From Bacteroidales bacterium (GTDB lineage Bacteria > Bacteroidota > Bacteroidia > Bacteroidales > UBA1715), in the NCBI GenBank assembly GCA_017618935.1, contig JAFZTG010000102.1, forward strand, positions 1-31,907: a DNA stretch of 31,907 nt, in the 5' to 3' direction. Position 1 is the first letter of the stretch; each line of letters starts with the position of its first letter. This document shows positions 1-8,146 of this stretch, in pieces. The position numbers and the translations under genes were made by a program. The notes under the pieces were generated by a model. It was not told where the DNA came from. It made no database searches and saw only the letters and a program-made list of their open reading frames with translations.

Positions 1-50
1 ATCAATCCCAAGACGATCAACAATCGGATTAGTTTTTTATTACTTCGCAT
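1..50 (-). CDS. N-terminal fragment of a probable secreted or membrane protein, cut by the window edge
   Basis: Reading the minus strand from an ATG at 48-50 gives 16 codons with no stop up to the window edge: MRSNKKLIRLLIVLGL. A basic start followed by a run of Leu/Ile/Val is what a signal peptide or first membrane segment looks like. It would be divergent from the HEAT-like gene, with about 100 bp of very AT-rich DNA between them. Nothing can be said about function. With so few codons this could also be chance. Confidence 0.4.
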   Translation of the reverse strand, partial: MRSNKKLIRLLIVLGL

Positions 51-75
51 ACGATTTAATTTAAAATGCTACATA

Positions 76-112
76 TTTTGTATGTGTAAAATTACTATTT
101 ATTTTTTATTTG
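76..112 (+). promoter_or_regulatory. possible promoter of the HEAT-like gene
   Basis: A TTTTG at 76-80 is followed about 24 bp later by TTTATTTG at 105-112, an imperfect match to the Bacteroidetes -7 box TAnnTTTG. The gene's ATG lies 39 bp further on. The match is weak and the call rests mainly on position. Confidence 0.3.
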
Positions 113-151
113 CAAACAAATACAAGACATAAATTTTAAAAAAATATAGCA

Positions 152-664
152 ATGGAATTAGAAGAAAGTGCTGTCATAAACGAAATCAAGACAATTTTCG
201 AGTCAGAAAACGAAAGTGCAATTCACGGTGCAATCGCCTACATACACGAAAACGGATCGCTCAAAACCCTACCATTATTATTTGATTTGCTTGTAACGAC
301 AACAAGCGACAACACGAAAAACGACATATATAACTGCTTGGCCGACACGAAGGACAAAAATGCGATGTCAATCTTCATAGAAGCATTGCACGACAGCCGC
401 TTCGTAAACGAGAAAGCTCGCCTCCTCTCGGCTATGTGGCAGTCTAACCTCGATTTTTCAAAACATACCGCCGATTTTATACAATTATTATTAGTAGAAA
501 ATTATGAAACGGCTATTGAAGCATATACAATAATAGAGGTATGCGCTCCAAATCTCACCGAAGAGCAAAAGGCAAGCTTCACGAAAACCGTTTCTGAAGC
601 TCTTGAACACGAAAAATCAGAAAAACGTGCCTTGTTGCAGGCAACGTTGGAGGTTTTACAGTAA
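152..664 (+). CDS. small HEAT-like alpha-helical repeat protein
   Basis: This 170-residue protein has no signal peptide or membrane segment, so it is probably cytosolic. It reads as paired amphipathic helices: a helix ending near residue 30, then LKTLPLLFDLLV (37-48), a helix around NAMSIFIEALHDSRF, and further pairs around residues 80-135. This is the spacing of HEAT/armadillo-type repeats, which usually act as protein-binding scaffolds. No catalytic motif is visible. It is a single-gene unit, divergent from the fragment at the left edge and convergent with the EF-hand gene, from which it is separated by a hairpin terminator. The first ATG is used; no better start follows. The HEAT assignment comes from pattern and composition only, and the function is unknown. 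Confidence 0.7.
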   Translation: MELEESAVINEIKTIFESENESAIHGAIAYIHENGSLKTLPLLFDLLVTTTSDNTKNDIYNCLADTKDKNAMSIFIEALHDSRFVNEKARLLSAMWQSNLDFSKHTADFIQLLLVENYETAIEAYTIIEVCAPNLTEEQKASFTKTVSEALEHEKSEKRALLQATLEVLQ

Positions 665-678
665 TAAATCAGAGACAA

Positions 679-708
679 AAAAAAGGAGAACTTTCGTCCT
701 CCTTTTTT
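679..708. terminator. bidirectional intrinsic terminator
   Basis: A 10-bp stem (AAAAAAGGAG / CTCCTTTTTT) encloses a 10-nt loop between the stops of the convergent HEAT-like and EF-hand genes. It has an A-run on one side and a T-run on the other, so it can terminate transcripts from both strands. Confidence 0.85.
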
Positions 709-727
709 CATTAGTAATTATTTCTAA

Positions 728-2968
728 CTATTCCACTACTGTTGTATCAGCCACTTGCTGTAACGTATCTGCAACAGTTTGAAGCGTATCGGCAGCACCT
801 TCTGCTACTTCGGCTTCAGCACCGCAGTTGAATGGCCAAATGTCGAAATACCACAATGCGGCAACGCCAATGGCAATTAGAACCAGACCAATCAAAAGTT
901 TCTTCCACCAAGGCATACCCTTGTCGGCAAACGGATCAGCCAATGTAACTTTCGGGAATTGAGCCATCTTCGTCAACGTAGCACCAAACGTAATGTTTAC
1001 AAATGCCTGAGCATTGACAGCCCAACCGTTTGCGTTCAACAGCGGAGCAAGATTACGTTTACGCAACTTCAACCATGCCATCACCATCGACGGACCTGAA
1101 ATCAACAAAATGATTCCGATGAATACCAAAATAACTTGCCACCAGGTAAGTTGCGCAAAACCAGACACGACGCTTACGCAGAACGAGCCCAAGAAGCCCA
1201 ACGCCATACCAATTGCAGCAAAGATACCGGCAAATTTGGCAATATCGAACGGTTGTGCCTGTTGTGGTTTTGCTCCATCAGCTGGAGCGGCAGCAGCCGT
1301 TTCAGAAACCGAAGCAGTCATATTGTCGAACGACTTGGAATCCTTCTCGGCAGCCGATTTGTTAATCAAATCAGTTACCCAATTTGCAAATTTGCGGTAC
1401 GGAGACCAGAATGCCTGACGAATACTAATAGGATTATCAATGATTTTTACAACTGTTGCATCCCAATCAACGCCGTCACGATCATAGAAAATCGCATTTT
1501 TGCCAACCATCAAGTTGTCAATATCGCCGTCGGTCATTACGGCAACTATCGTCATTGTCTCGTTTTTCTTTTTAGAATGACAGTCACAGTACAACAAATA
1601 CATACCGCTCAAGCCAGCAGTAAGATTGTGTTTGCCCATATCGCTCACCTTCACGCACAAATCGCAACTACGTTGGTCAATGTAAAGCGTACCGGCTTGG
1701 AAAATTGCCTTCTTATTCTCGTCGCGCGTGTAGAAGTCAGAGAAAGTCACATAGTTTTTAATCAACTTGTAAATATCTCTATAATAATGTGTCAACTTAT
1801 TAACCGAAGCGATTTCATTTGCCTTTGTTTCCTCGGCTTTATCCTGTTCAACCAAAGCAAGCAACGCATTTTTCTGGTTTTTCTCAACGATTTCCTTAAT
1901 CACGTCAACGCCAAGAGACTCAACGATTTCACCCTTCTTTGCCGCTTTCCACGCCTCGAACGGTCCGAATTTCGCACCGATTGCTTTCCAGTCAGCTTCG
2001 GAGATAGATTTTTGTTTTGGAAAATCAACATCGAAAATCAATGATTTAAGATTTGCGAAAGCAGCTTCCCATGCTGGGTTTATTCCACCATTCAAAGGTA
2101 GTTCCGACTTGCTGTTCACGCGAGCCAACGGATAGCCTGCAATTTCCTCGGTGCAAGCAGACAAACTCTTTTCGCTGATGGCTTCCATTCGGGCAACCGT
2201 CACATCCAACGCAGCCGAAGATTCTGAATTAAATGCAGTCAATTTACAACGCATGAAGAAATCCTCAACCTTCTCTTTAAGAGCGTTATACGCAGCAAGT
2301 GCAGCTTCGGTATTGTCGCCATACGGGAACACCGTCGCCTTGTTTTCATCCTCGCTGGTAAACCACGTCATATAATCGTTGCAATTCGTATAGAACGCCT
2401 CGATTTGCTCGGCGGTAACACCATCCACACCACTACGGTCAGCCGTTGCGCCAATCGTTTTCACGCAGTTAGCAATCACAGCCTTAAGAGCTTCGTCATC
2501 GGTAGAATTTTCAGTAATTACGCCATCGCCGTTGAATTTCGTCTTTGCAAAAATTGCAATGCTGTCAGACGTGTCGGCAACGGAAATTTCATTTTTATCA
2601 AGTTCAAGATTTGCAAGAATCTGTTTTGCAGAATCATACAACTTCTTTCCGTCTTCGTCTTCTTGATTTATATCATCAAGCGAAATCGTATCTTCCTGTT
2701 TGAGCAACAAATCAGGATTTTTCAACACTTTGGTAATCCACGTTGCCGCATCAGCAACCTCGTTCACACGAATCTTGCCGTCGCCATCGACATCCATCAA
2801 TTCAAGTGTCTTTTCGTCAATTTCAAGACCTTTGGTCGGACAGCTCAACACCGTCCACATTTTTTGATCTAACTCCTTCAAGTGAGCAATATCCTCACCA
2901 GACTCAATGTTTACACGAGGTACGCCCCCAACAGTTGAGAATTTCCATTCGTATTGTTTTTCAGCCAT
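728..2968 (-). CDS. large EF-hand protein with C-terminal membrane segments
   Basis: This 746-residue protein has one textbook calcium-binding EF-hand loop at residues 59-70 (D59-V-D61-G-D63-G-K65-I-R67-V-N-E70) and a degenerate second one near 142-153 (NGDGVITE, first ligand missing). A long helical soluble region follows. Near the C-terminus there are three hydrophobic segments, about 579-604, 610-633 and 690-709, then an acidic tail with a repeated ADTLQ motif. There is no signal peptide, so most of the protein is probably cytoplasmic and anchored at its C-terminal end. I do not recognise an enzyme family; 'EF-hand domain protein' is as far as the sequence goes. A TATATTTG promoter box lies 33 bp upstream of the ATG, and the gene is divergent from guaA. 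Confidence 0.85.
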   Translation of the reverse strand: MAEKQYEWKFSTVGGVPRVNIESGEDIAHLKELDQKMWTVLSCPTKGLEIDEKTLELMDVDGDGKIRVNEVADAATWITKVLKNPDLLLKQEDTISLDDINQEDEDGKKLYDSAKQILANLELDKNEISVADTSDSIAIFAKTKFNGDGVITENSTDDEALKAVIANCVKTIGATADRSGVDGVTAEQIEAFYTNCNDYMTWFTSEDENKATVFPYGDNTEAALAAYNALKEKVEDFFMRCKLTAFNSESSAALDVTVARMEAISEKSLSACTEEIAGYPLARVNSKSELPLNGGINPAWEAAFANLKSLIFDVDFPKQKSISEADWKAIGAKFGPFEAWKAAKKGEIVESLGVDVIKEIVEKNQKNALLALVEQDKAEETKANEIASVNKLTHYYRDIYKLIKNYVTFSDFYTRDENKKAIFQAGTLYIDQRSCDLCVKVSDMGKHNLTAGLSGMYLLYCDCHSKKKNETMTIVAVMTDGDIDNLMVGKNAIFYDRDGVDWDATVVKIIDNPISIRQAFWSPYRKFANWVTDLINKSAAEKDSKSFDNMTASVSETAAAAPADGAKPQQAQPFDIAKFAGIFAAIGMALGFLGSFCVSVVSGFAQLTWWQVILVFIGIILLISGPSMVMAWLKLRKRNLAPLLNANGWAVNAQAFVNITFGATLTKMAQFPKVTLADPFADKGMPWWKKLLIGLVLIAIGVAALWYFDIWPFNCGAEAEVAEGAADTLQTVADTLQQVADTTVVE

Positions 2969-3000
2969 ACTTGTATTTTTTACAAATTTTTAATTGTAAG

Positions 3001-3008
3001 CAAATATA
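3001..3008 (-). promoter_or_regulatory. -7 promoter box of the EF-hand gene
   Basis: Read on the minus strand this is TATATTTG, a perfect TAnnTTTG box, 33 bp upstream of the EF-hand ATG. No clear -33 TTG partner is visible in the A/T-rich stretch beyond it. Confidence 0.6.
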
Positions 3009-3140
3009 GTTTTTTTCATTAAAATTTGAAAATAGGAATTGAAAAATGTAAAAAAAATCCTATGTTTCTCGGAAACTACTTTTCTTCGTTTTATTTTTAG
3101 AAAACTTTATTCGGTACAACACATATATGAAAGAAACTAT

Positions 3141-3148
3141 TATTTTTG
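3141..3148 (+). promoter_or_regulatory. -7 promoter box of guaA
   Basis: TATTTTTG matches TAnnTTTG exactly and lies 20 bp before the guaA ATG at 3168. Transcription should therefore start near 3153-3157. This rules out the in-frame ATG at 3039, whose first 43 codons would cross the promoter. Confidence 0.65.
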
Positions 3149-3167
3149 TAACATAATACAAGATACA

Positions 3168-4772
3168 ATGGAGAAAATCATCATCTTAGACTTTGGTTCG
3201 CAGACGACACAGCTTATCGGACGCCGTGTCCGTGAGTTGGATACTTTCTGCGAAATCGTTCCCTACAACAAGTTTCCGAAAGACGACAAAGACGTTATCG
3301 GTGTCATTTTAAGCGGTTCGCCATTCAGCGTGTACGACGAAAAGGCGTTCAAGGTTGACTTAACCGACATTCGTGGCAAATATCCTATTCTTGGCATTTG
3401 CTATGGTGCACAATTTATGGCACAAACTTATGGTGGAAAAGTTGAATCTGCGGGAACTCGCGAATACGGACGAGCAAATCTTTCGTCATTCGACAAGTCT
3501 AACCCATTGTTGCAAGGTTTCGACGAAAATTCACAAGTATGGATGTCGCACGGCGATACAATCACAAAATTGCCTGCAGGAGCAAAAACTATCGCATCGA
3601 CAAACAAGGTTGAATTTGCGGCATATCAGTTCGAAGGCGAAAAAGTTTGGGGCGTACAGTTCCATCCTGAAGTGTTCCACTCGGTACAAGGCTCGTTGTT
3701 GCTCAAAAACTTTGTGGTAAACATCTGTGGCGGTCACCAAACGTGGAGCCCCGCTTCGTTCGTTGAAACCACCGTTGCCGAATTAAAGGCACAAATCGGT
3801 AACGACCGTGTGATTCTTGGTTTGAGCGGCGGCGTAGATTCATCGGTTGCAGCCGTTTTATTGAATAAGGCTATCGGCAAAAACCTGACGTGTATTTTCG
3901 TTGACCACGGAATGTTGCGTAAAAATGAATTCAAAAACGTGCTCCACGACTACGAATGTCTTGGCTTGAACGTGATTGGCGTTGACGCAAGCGAGAAATT
4001 CTTCAAAGAACTTGAAGGCGTGACCGAACCAGAACGCAAACGTAAGATTATCGGTGCAGGATTCATCGACGTATTCGATGCCGAGGCACAAAAGATTACC
4101 GACGCAAAATGGTTGGCACAAGGCACGATTTATCCCGACAGAATCGAAAGTTTGAGCATTACGGGTATGGTTATCAAGAGCCACCACAACGTGGGCGGTT
4201 TGCCAGAAAAAATGCACCTAAAACTTTGTGAGCCACTGAAATGGTTGTTCAAGGACGAAGTTCGCCGTGTTGGCCGTCAGTTAGGTATGCCAGAACACTT
4301 GATTACCCGTCACCCATTCCCAGGTCCTGGTTTGGCTGTAAGAATTTTGGGCGACATCACACGCGACAAGGTTCGTATTCTGCAAGATGCCGATGATATT
4401 TTCATTCAAGGTTTGCGTGACTGGAAAGTGAAACTTTCTGGCGAAGAAGCCCGCAAGGTGCTTGCCGCCGGCGTTCCTGCAAATATGACAAACGGCGAAA
4501 TCGAAGTTTCTCTCTACGACCAAATTTGGCAAGCTGGCGTTATCTTGTTGCCAATCAAGAGCGTGGGCGTTATGGGCGATGAACGTACCTACGAACGTGC
4601 CGTTGCTCTTCGTGCCGTTACCAGCACCGATGCAATGACGGCAGACTGGGCACATCTCCCCTACGATTTTATGGCAAAAGTGTCGAACGACATTATAAAT
4701 AAGGTGAAAGGTGTAAATCGCGTTTGCTACGATATTTCATCAAAACCACCTTCAACAATCGAATGGGAATAA
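3168..4772 (+). CDS. guaA: GMP synthase (glutamine-hydrolysing)
   Basis: GuaA converts XMP to GMP using ATP and ammonia from glutamine, the last step of guanine nucleotide synthesis, in the cytosol. The N-terminal class I amidotransferase domain has its triad at Cys78 (GICYGAQ), His166 and Glu168 (QFHPEV). The ATP-pyrophosphatase P-loop SGGVDSS is at 220-226. The dimerisation domain ends in the conserved KPPSTIEWE. At 534 residues it is slightly longer than typical GuaA. The ATG at 3168 was chosen because the protein then begins [12 protein letters not shown], as in the family, and because a promoter box lies between it and the upstream in-frame ATG at 3039. It is the first gene of a compact operon: DUF4491 follows after 15 bp and the antiporter 6 bp after that. 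Confidence 0.97.
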   Translation: MEKIIILDFGSQTTQLIGRRVRELDTFCEIVPYNKFPKDDKDVIGVILSGSPFSVYDEKAFKVDLTDIRGKYPILGICYGAQFMAQTYGGKVESAGTREYGRANLSSFDKSNPLLQGFDENSQVWMSHGDTITKLPAGAKTIASTNKVEFAAYQFEGEKVWGVQFHPEVFHSVQGSLLLKNFVVNICGGHQTWSPASFVETTVAELKAQIGNDRVILGLSGGVDSSVAAVLLNKAIGKNLTCIFVDHGMLRKNEFKNVLHDYECLGLNVIGVDASEKFFKELEGVTEPERKRKIIGAGFIDVFDAEAQKITDAKWLAQGTIYPDRIESLSITGMVIKSHHNVGGLPEKMHLKLCEPLKWLFKDEVRRVGRQLGMPEHLITRHPFPGPGLAVRILGDITRDKVRILQDADDIFIQGLRDWKVKLSGEEARKVLAAGVPANMTNGEIEVSLYDQIWQAGVILLPIKSVGVMGDERTYERAVALRAVTSTDAMTADWAHLPYDFMAKVSNDIINKVKGVNRVCYDISSKPPSTIEWE

Positions 4773-4787
4773 TCACGACGTAATGCC

Positions 4788-5090
4788 ATGAATTTCAGCG
4801 GAATTATTATTGCCATCTGCACGTTTCTGACTATCGGTATTTGGCATCCCATTGTCATTAAGGCGGAATATTATTGGGGAACGCGTTGTTGGTGGTCATT
4901 TCTCATTATCGGCATCGTCTGTATAATCAGCGCTTTGTTTATAGAAAGCACGCTCATCTCGTCAGTTGTCGGAGTGTTTGGTGCATCGGCACTGTGGGGA
5001 ATCGGTGAATTATTTGCACAGAAAAGACGGGTGGAACGTGGCTGGTTTCCCATGAATCCCAAACGGGCGCACGAATACGAGAAAAAATAG
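4788..5090 (+). CDS. DUF4491 family small membrane protein
   Basis: A 100-residue protein with three hydrophobic segments (about 4-25, 34-52 and 56-76) and a basic C-terminal tail. The N-terminus, with IGIWHPIVIKAEYYWGT, and the end, with GWFPMNPKRA, match my memory of DUF4491, a family of unknown function common in Bacteroidales. It probably sits in the inner membrane. It lies 15 bp after guaA and 6 bp before the antiporter, so the three are almost certainly co-transcribed. A link to ion transport or purine synthesis is possible from position but not shown. Confidence 0.8.
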   Translation: MNFSGIIIAICTFLTIGIWHPIVIKAEYYWGTRCWWSFLIIGIVCIISALFIESTLISSVVGVFGASALWGIGELFAQKRRVERGWFPMNPKRAHEYEKK

Positions 5091-5096
5091 CACAAA

Positions 5097-6596
5097 ATGC
5101 AAGTCGAAGGTATTCTTTTAATCATATCATTATTGTTCTTCGTCAGCATTATTGCCGACAAGGCGGGATATAGATTCGGAGTGCCTTCATTGTTGTTGTT
5201 TTTGGCTGTCGGTATGCTCTTTGGCTGCGACGGGCTCGGCATTCAGTTCGACAACATTGAAATTGCGCAAGCTGTCGGTACAATCGCATTGTGCGTCATC
5301 CTGTTTTCGGGCGGACTGGACACCAAAATCGATGACATAAAACCCGTACTGCAACAAGGAATTGTGCTTTCAACCGTAGGTGTGTTTTTGACGGCACTCT
5401 TTACTGGTCTGGCAATCTGGTGGATTTTAGGACTGACGCACGAAGCAATCGGATTCGGATTGGCAACCTCGCTCCTCCTTGGCGCCACAATGTCATCAAC
5501 CGATTCTGCATCGGTGTTCTCTATCTTACGAGCCAAAGGACTGCGATTGAAAAACAACCTGAAACCTATGCTGGAATTGGAAAGCGGTAGTAACGACCCT
5601 ATGGCTTACGTGCTGACAATCACGCTGTTAAGCATAGTTCAGTCCAACGAAGACCCGAATTACCTTCTTGCAATACTCAAAGTTGTCACGCAACTCATAA
5701 TCGGTGGAATTATGGGATATGCCATGGGAAAACTCATCTTGTTCTTAATCAACAAGTTGAACATTGAAAACGATTCGCTCTATCCTATTTTAGTCCTTTC
5801 AAGTTGCATCTTCATTTTCTCAGCGACGTATTTCCTGCATGGTAACTGCTACTTGGCGGTTTACATAGGCGGACTGATTATGGGAAACAACAAGATTGTA
5901 CATAAAAAGTCCACTATCAAATTCTTTGACGGTCTCACGTGGCTGTTCCAACTGATTATGTTCTTGATTCTTGGTTTGCTCGTAAAACCACACGAATTGA
6001 TTCCCGTAATCATTCCAGGCCTGATTGTCAGTTTTCTTATGATATTTGTGACACGACCTTTGTCGGTATTTCTGTGTCTTCTCCCCTTTAAACGCATGCA
6101 AAACCGCGATAAAATGTTCGTTTCGTGGGTTGGTTTGCGTGGTGCCACACCTATTATTTTCGCCATTTTAAGTCTAAAAGCCGACATCCCCAATGCTAAC
6201 GTTTTATTTAACATTGTTTTCTTCTGCACGCTTGTATCTTTAATACTTCAAGGCACATCGCTCCCTCGCGTTGCAAAATATTTGCACGTCGTAGGAAATC
6301 CCAAGGGATTGAAAAAACCAGAGAATTTCGACATTGATTTACCAGACGAAATCAAGTCGGTTGCGACGGAAATTAACGTCACATCGGAAATGCTCAAAAA
6401 AGGAAATCGTCTGATGGATATTAAATTTCCTGAAAAAACATTGGCTATTATGGTTAAAAGAGATGCCGGATTTTTCGTTCCAACTGGAAAAACGGTATTG
6501 AAAGAATCGGATAAAATCCTTGTCATAACCGACAATTCCGAACAATTGGAAAAAGCGTTGAATATAACTCCCGAGCCGATGGGCGACACCCTTTAA
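5097..6596 (+). CDS. K+(Na+)/H+ antiporter, CPA1 family (NhaP2/CvrA-like)
   Basis: This 499-residue inner-membrane transporter has about twelve hydrophobic segments over residues 1-395 and a soluble C-terminal domain from about 410. Conserved exchanger residues are visible: Thr135-Asp136 (SSTDSASVF) and Asn166-Asp167 (ESGSNDP), the ion-binding pair of cation/proton antiporters. The tail (around LPDEIKSVATEINVTSEMLKKG) resembles TrkA_C, the regulatory domain found in NhaP2/CvrA potassium-proton antiporters. The likely role is exchange of K+ or Na+ for H+ in cation and pH homeostasis; ion selectivity cannot be read from sequence. It is the third gene of the guaA operon. Its stop overlaps the convergent rlmN stop by 4 bp, with no terminator between them. 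Confidence 0.9.
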   Translation: MQVEGILLIISLLFFVSIIADKAGYRFGVPSLLLFLAVGMLFGCDGLGIQFDNIEIAQAVGTIALCVILFSGGLDTKIDDIKPVLQQGIVLSTVGVFLTALFTGLAIWWILGLTHEAIGFGLATSLLLGATMSSTDSASVFSILRAKGLRLKNNLKPMLELESGSNDPMAYVLTITLLSIVQSNEDPNYLLAILKVVTQLIIGGIMGYAMGKLILFLINKLNIENDSLYPILVLSSCIFIFSATYFLHGNCYLAVYIGGLIMGNNKIVHKKSTIKFFDGLTWLFQLIMFLILGLLVKPHELIPVIIPGLIVSFLMIFVTRPLSVFLCLLPFKRMQNRDKMFVSWVGLRGATPIIFAILSLKADIPNANVLFNIVFFCTLVSLILQGTSLPRVAKYLHVVGNPKGLKKPENFDIDLPDEIKSVATEINVTSEMLKKGNRLMDIKFPEKTLAIMVKRDAGFFVPTGKTVLKESDKILVITDNSEQLEKALNITPEPMGDTL

Positions 6597-7636
6597 CTTT
6601 TATTTCGATGTTTTGCAGCCAATTGTCCACAAGCGGCGGCAATATCACGGCCTTTGGAATAACGCACGTTCACAATCAGATTCAAGCCCTTTAAGAAATT
6701 CACAAACGCGTCAAGCGTCTGTCTGTCTGATTTTTGATACGACGCAGCCTTGTGAGGATTAAACTCTATCACATTGATTTTCACGGGAAAACGTTTCGTG
6801 AATTCTGCCAAGTCACGAGCGTTTTGCAACGAATCATTCACGCCCTTCAATAGCATATATTCAATGGTAATGCGATTATTTGTCTTTTCGTGATAATAAG
6901 CTAAAGCGTCGCTTAGTTTTGCGATAGGATTCGTCTTGTTTATAGGCATCAGTTGCGTACGGAGCAAATCTTTCGGTGCGTGCAAGGAAACAGCCAAATT
7001 ACAGGGAAATCCGTCATCGGCAAGTTTAATAATGTTTCTAATGATACCCGACGTTGACAAAGTGATTCTTGAAGGAGCAAGACCAACCGTTTTGGGGTCA
7101 ATCAGTCGTGCAACCGACTGTGTGACAGCAACATAATTCATCAATGGCTCGCCCATTCCCATATACACGATATTGGAAATGCTATTGCCCATATTTTTTT
7201 GGGCGTATGAATCCATTACAAAATACTGGTCGGTGATTTCGCCCACAGAAAGGTTGCGGGTAAAGCCCAGCGAAGCCGTAGCGCAGAATGAGCACTGCAT
7301 TCCACACCCAACTTGCGTCGATATGCACGCCGTTACCCTATCTTTTGCAGGAATGAGCACACCTTCCACAATATTGCCGTCGTTTAACGAGAAAGCGAAT
7401 TTGCAAGAACCATCGGAACTTTTTTGAGGAGTGGCAATTTTTACCGTTTGGAAAAAATAGGTTTCCGCCAATCGGTCACGGAGCGTTTGCGAAAGATTCG
7501 ACATTTCGTTGAAATTTCGTACACGTTTTGTCCAAATCCACTGATAAATTTGTGTGGCACGGAATTTCTTCTCACCTAATTCTTCAAGAGAACGACTCAA
7601 CTCATCAAACGACAACGATAAAATATCTTGTTTCAT
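6593..7636 (-). CDS. rlmN: 23S rRNA (adenine2503-C2)-methyltransferase, radical SAM
   Basis: RlmN methylates C2 of A2503 in 23S rRNA, and in some bacteria A37 of tRNAs, in the cytosol. Counting from a GTG one codon upstream, the radical-SAM cysteines are 112, 116 and 119 (CGMQCSFC). The second mechanistic cysteine is 337 (AAACGQL), the conserved glutamate is 92 (VEGVLIP), and SAM-binding GMGEPL follows. Length (347 residues) is normal. I chose the ATG at 7634-7636 rather than the GTG at 7637-7639. The promoter is consensus and lies only about 16 bp upstream of the ATG. The terminus overlaps the convergent antiporter gene by 4 bp. Confidence 0.97.
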   Translation of the reverse strand: MKQDILSLSFDELSRSLEELGEKKFRATQIYQWIWTKRVRNFNEMSNLSQTLRDRLAETYFFQTVKIATPQKSSDGSCKFAFSLNDGNIVEGVLIPAKDRVTACISTQVGCGMQCSFCATASLGFTRNLSVGEITDQYFVMDSYAQKNMGNSISNIVYMGMGEPLMNYVAVTQSVARLIDPKTVGLAPSRITLSTSGIIRNIIKLADDGFPCNLAVSLHAPKDLLRTQLMPINKTNPIAKLSDALAYYHEKTNNRITIEYMLLKGVNDSLQNARDLAEFTKRFPVKINVIEFNPHKAASYQKSDRQTLDAFVNFLKGLNLIVNVRYSKGRDIAAACGQLAAKHRNKS

Positions 7637-7651
7637 CACTTATTTTTTCTG

Positions 7652-7681
7652 CAAAAGTAAAAAATCTCGTGTATAGGCAAA
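7652..7681 (-). promoter_or_regulatory. rlmN promoter, overlapping the HU terminator tail
   Basis: Minus-strand TTTG (7678-7681), an 18-bp spacer and TACTTTTG (7652-7659) make a near-perfect Bacteroidetes promoter. Its -33 box lies inside the T-run of the upstream HU gene's terminator. Confidence 0.75.
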
Positions 7682-7705
7682 AAAAAAGGACTCCGAAGAG
7701 TCCTT
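7679..7705 (-). terminator. intrinsic terminator of the HU gene
   Basis: An 8-bp perfect stem (AAGGACTC / GAGTCCTT, 7686-7693 with 7698-7705) has a 4-nt loop, and the minus-strand transcript continues into a run of T. It lies 21 bp after the HU stop. Confidence 0.9.
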
Positions 7706-7725
7706 CTTTCTTTCAGCAGAATGAA

Positions 7726-7998
7726 TTATTTTACTAATTCAGACAAAGCTTTTCCTGCTTTAAATTTAGCAACTTTCTTAGCTGCGATTTTGATTGTTTT
7801 ACCAGTTTGTGGGTTACGACCGTTTCTTGCAGCTTTCTTTTGTACTGAGAAAGTACCGAAGCCAATCAATTGAACTGCGTTACCTTTTTTCAAACTTTCA
7901 GATACTGCTGCTACGAATGCGTTAACAGCTTTTTCTGATGCAGCTTTAGTTAAAGCTGTTTTCTTTGCGATTTCTGCTACTAATTCTTGTTTATTCAT
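7726..7998 (-). CDS. hup: HU family DNA-binding protein
   Basis: A 90-residue histone-like protein that bends and compacts DNA as a dimer. The helical N-terminal half begins [14 protein letters not shown]. The core has GFGTF (46-50), and the DNA-clasping arm carries R-N-G-R-N-P63-Q-T-G-K-T with the intercalating proline. Length is exactly that of HU. It is a single-gene unit with a long AT-rich leader of about 60 nt from a consensus promoter, and a strong terminator. Codon use is markedly biased (many GCT and AAA codons), consistent with high expression. Confidence 0.97.
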   Translation of the reverse strand: MNKQELVAEIAKKTALTKAASEKAVNAFVAAVSESLKKGNAVQLIGFGTFSVQKKAARNGRNPQTGKTIKIAAKKVAKFKAGKALSELVK

Positions 7999-8060
7999 AA
8001 TTTAAAAATTTAAGTTAATAAAATAATTAGTTTAAAAGTTTCTTTGTTTTTCAACTTCTA

Positions 8061-8090
8061 CAAAAGTACGTTTTTTTCAATATCTACCAA
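8061..8090 (-). promoter_or_regulatory. HU gene promoter
   Basis: On the minus strand TTG (8088-8090) is followed after 19 bp by TACTTTTG (8061-8068). The box is 62 bp upstream of the ATG, leaving an A/T-rich leader as often seen for highly expressed Bacteroidetes genes. Confidence 0.75.
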
Positions 8091-8146
8091 GCTTTTTGCA
8101 AGTTTTTTCACTTTTTTTTTGAAAAATTTTGCATTTCGCTCATTTT

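Noticed and set aside
1136..2044. 302-codon open frame on the plus strand inside the EF-hand gene
   Set aside because: It is antisense to a clear coding gene, has no promoter or start context, and its protein composition is not natural.
3039..3167. 43-codon N-terminal extension of guaA from an upstream ATG
   Set aside because: It crosses a TATTTTTG promoter box, and GuaA proteins begin at the [12 protein letters not shown] position.
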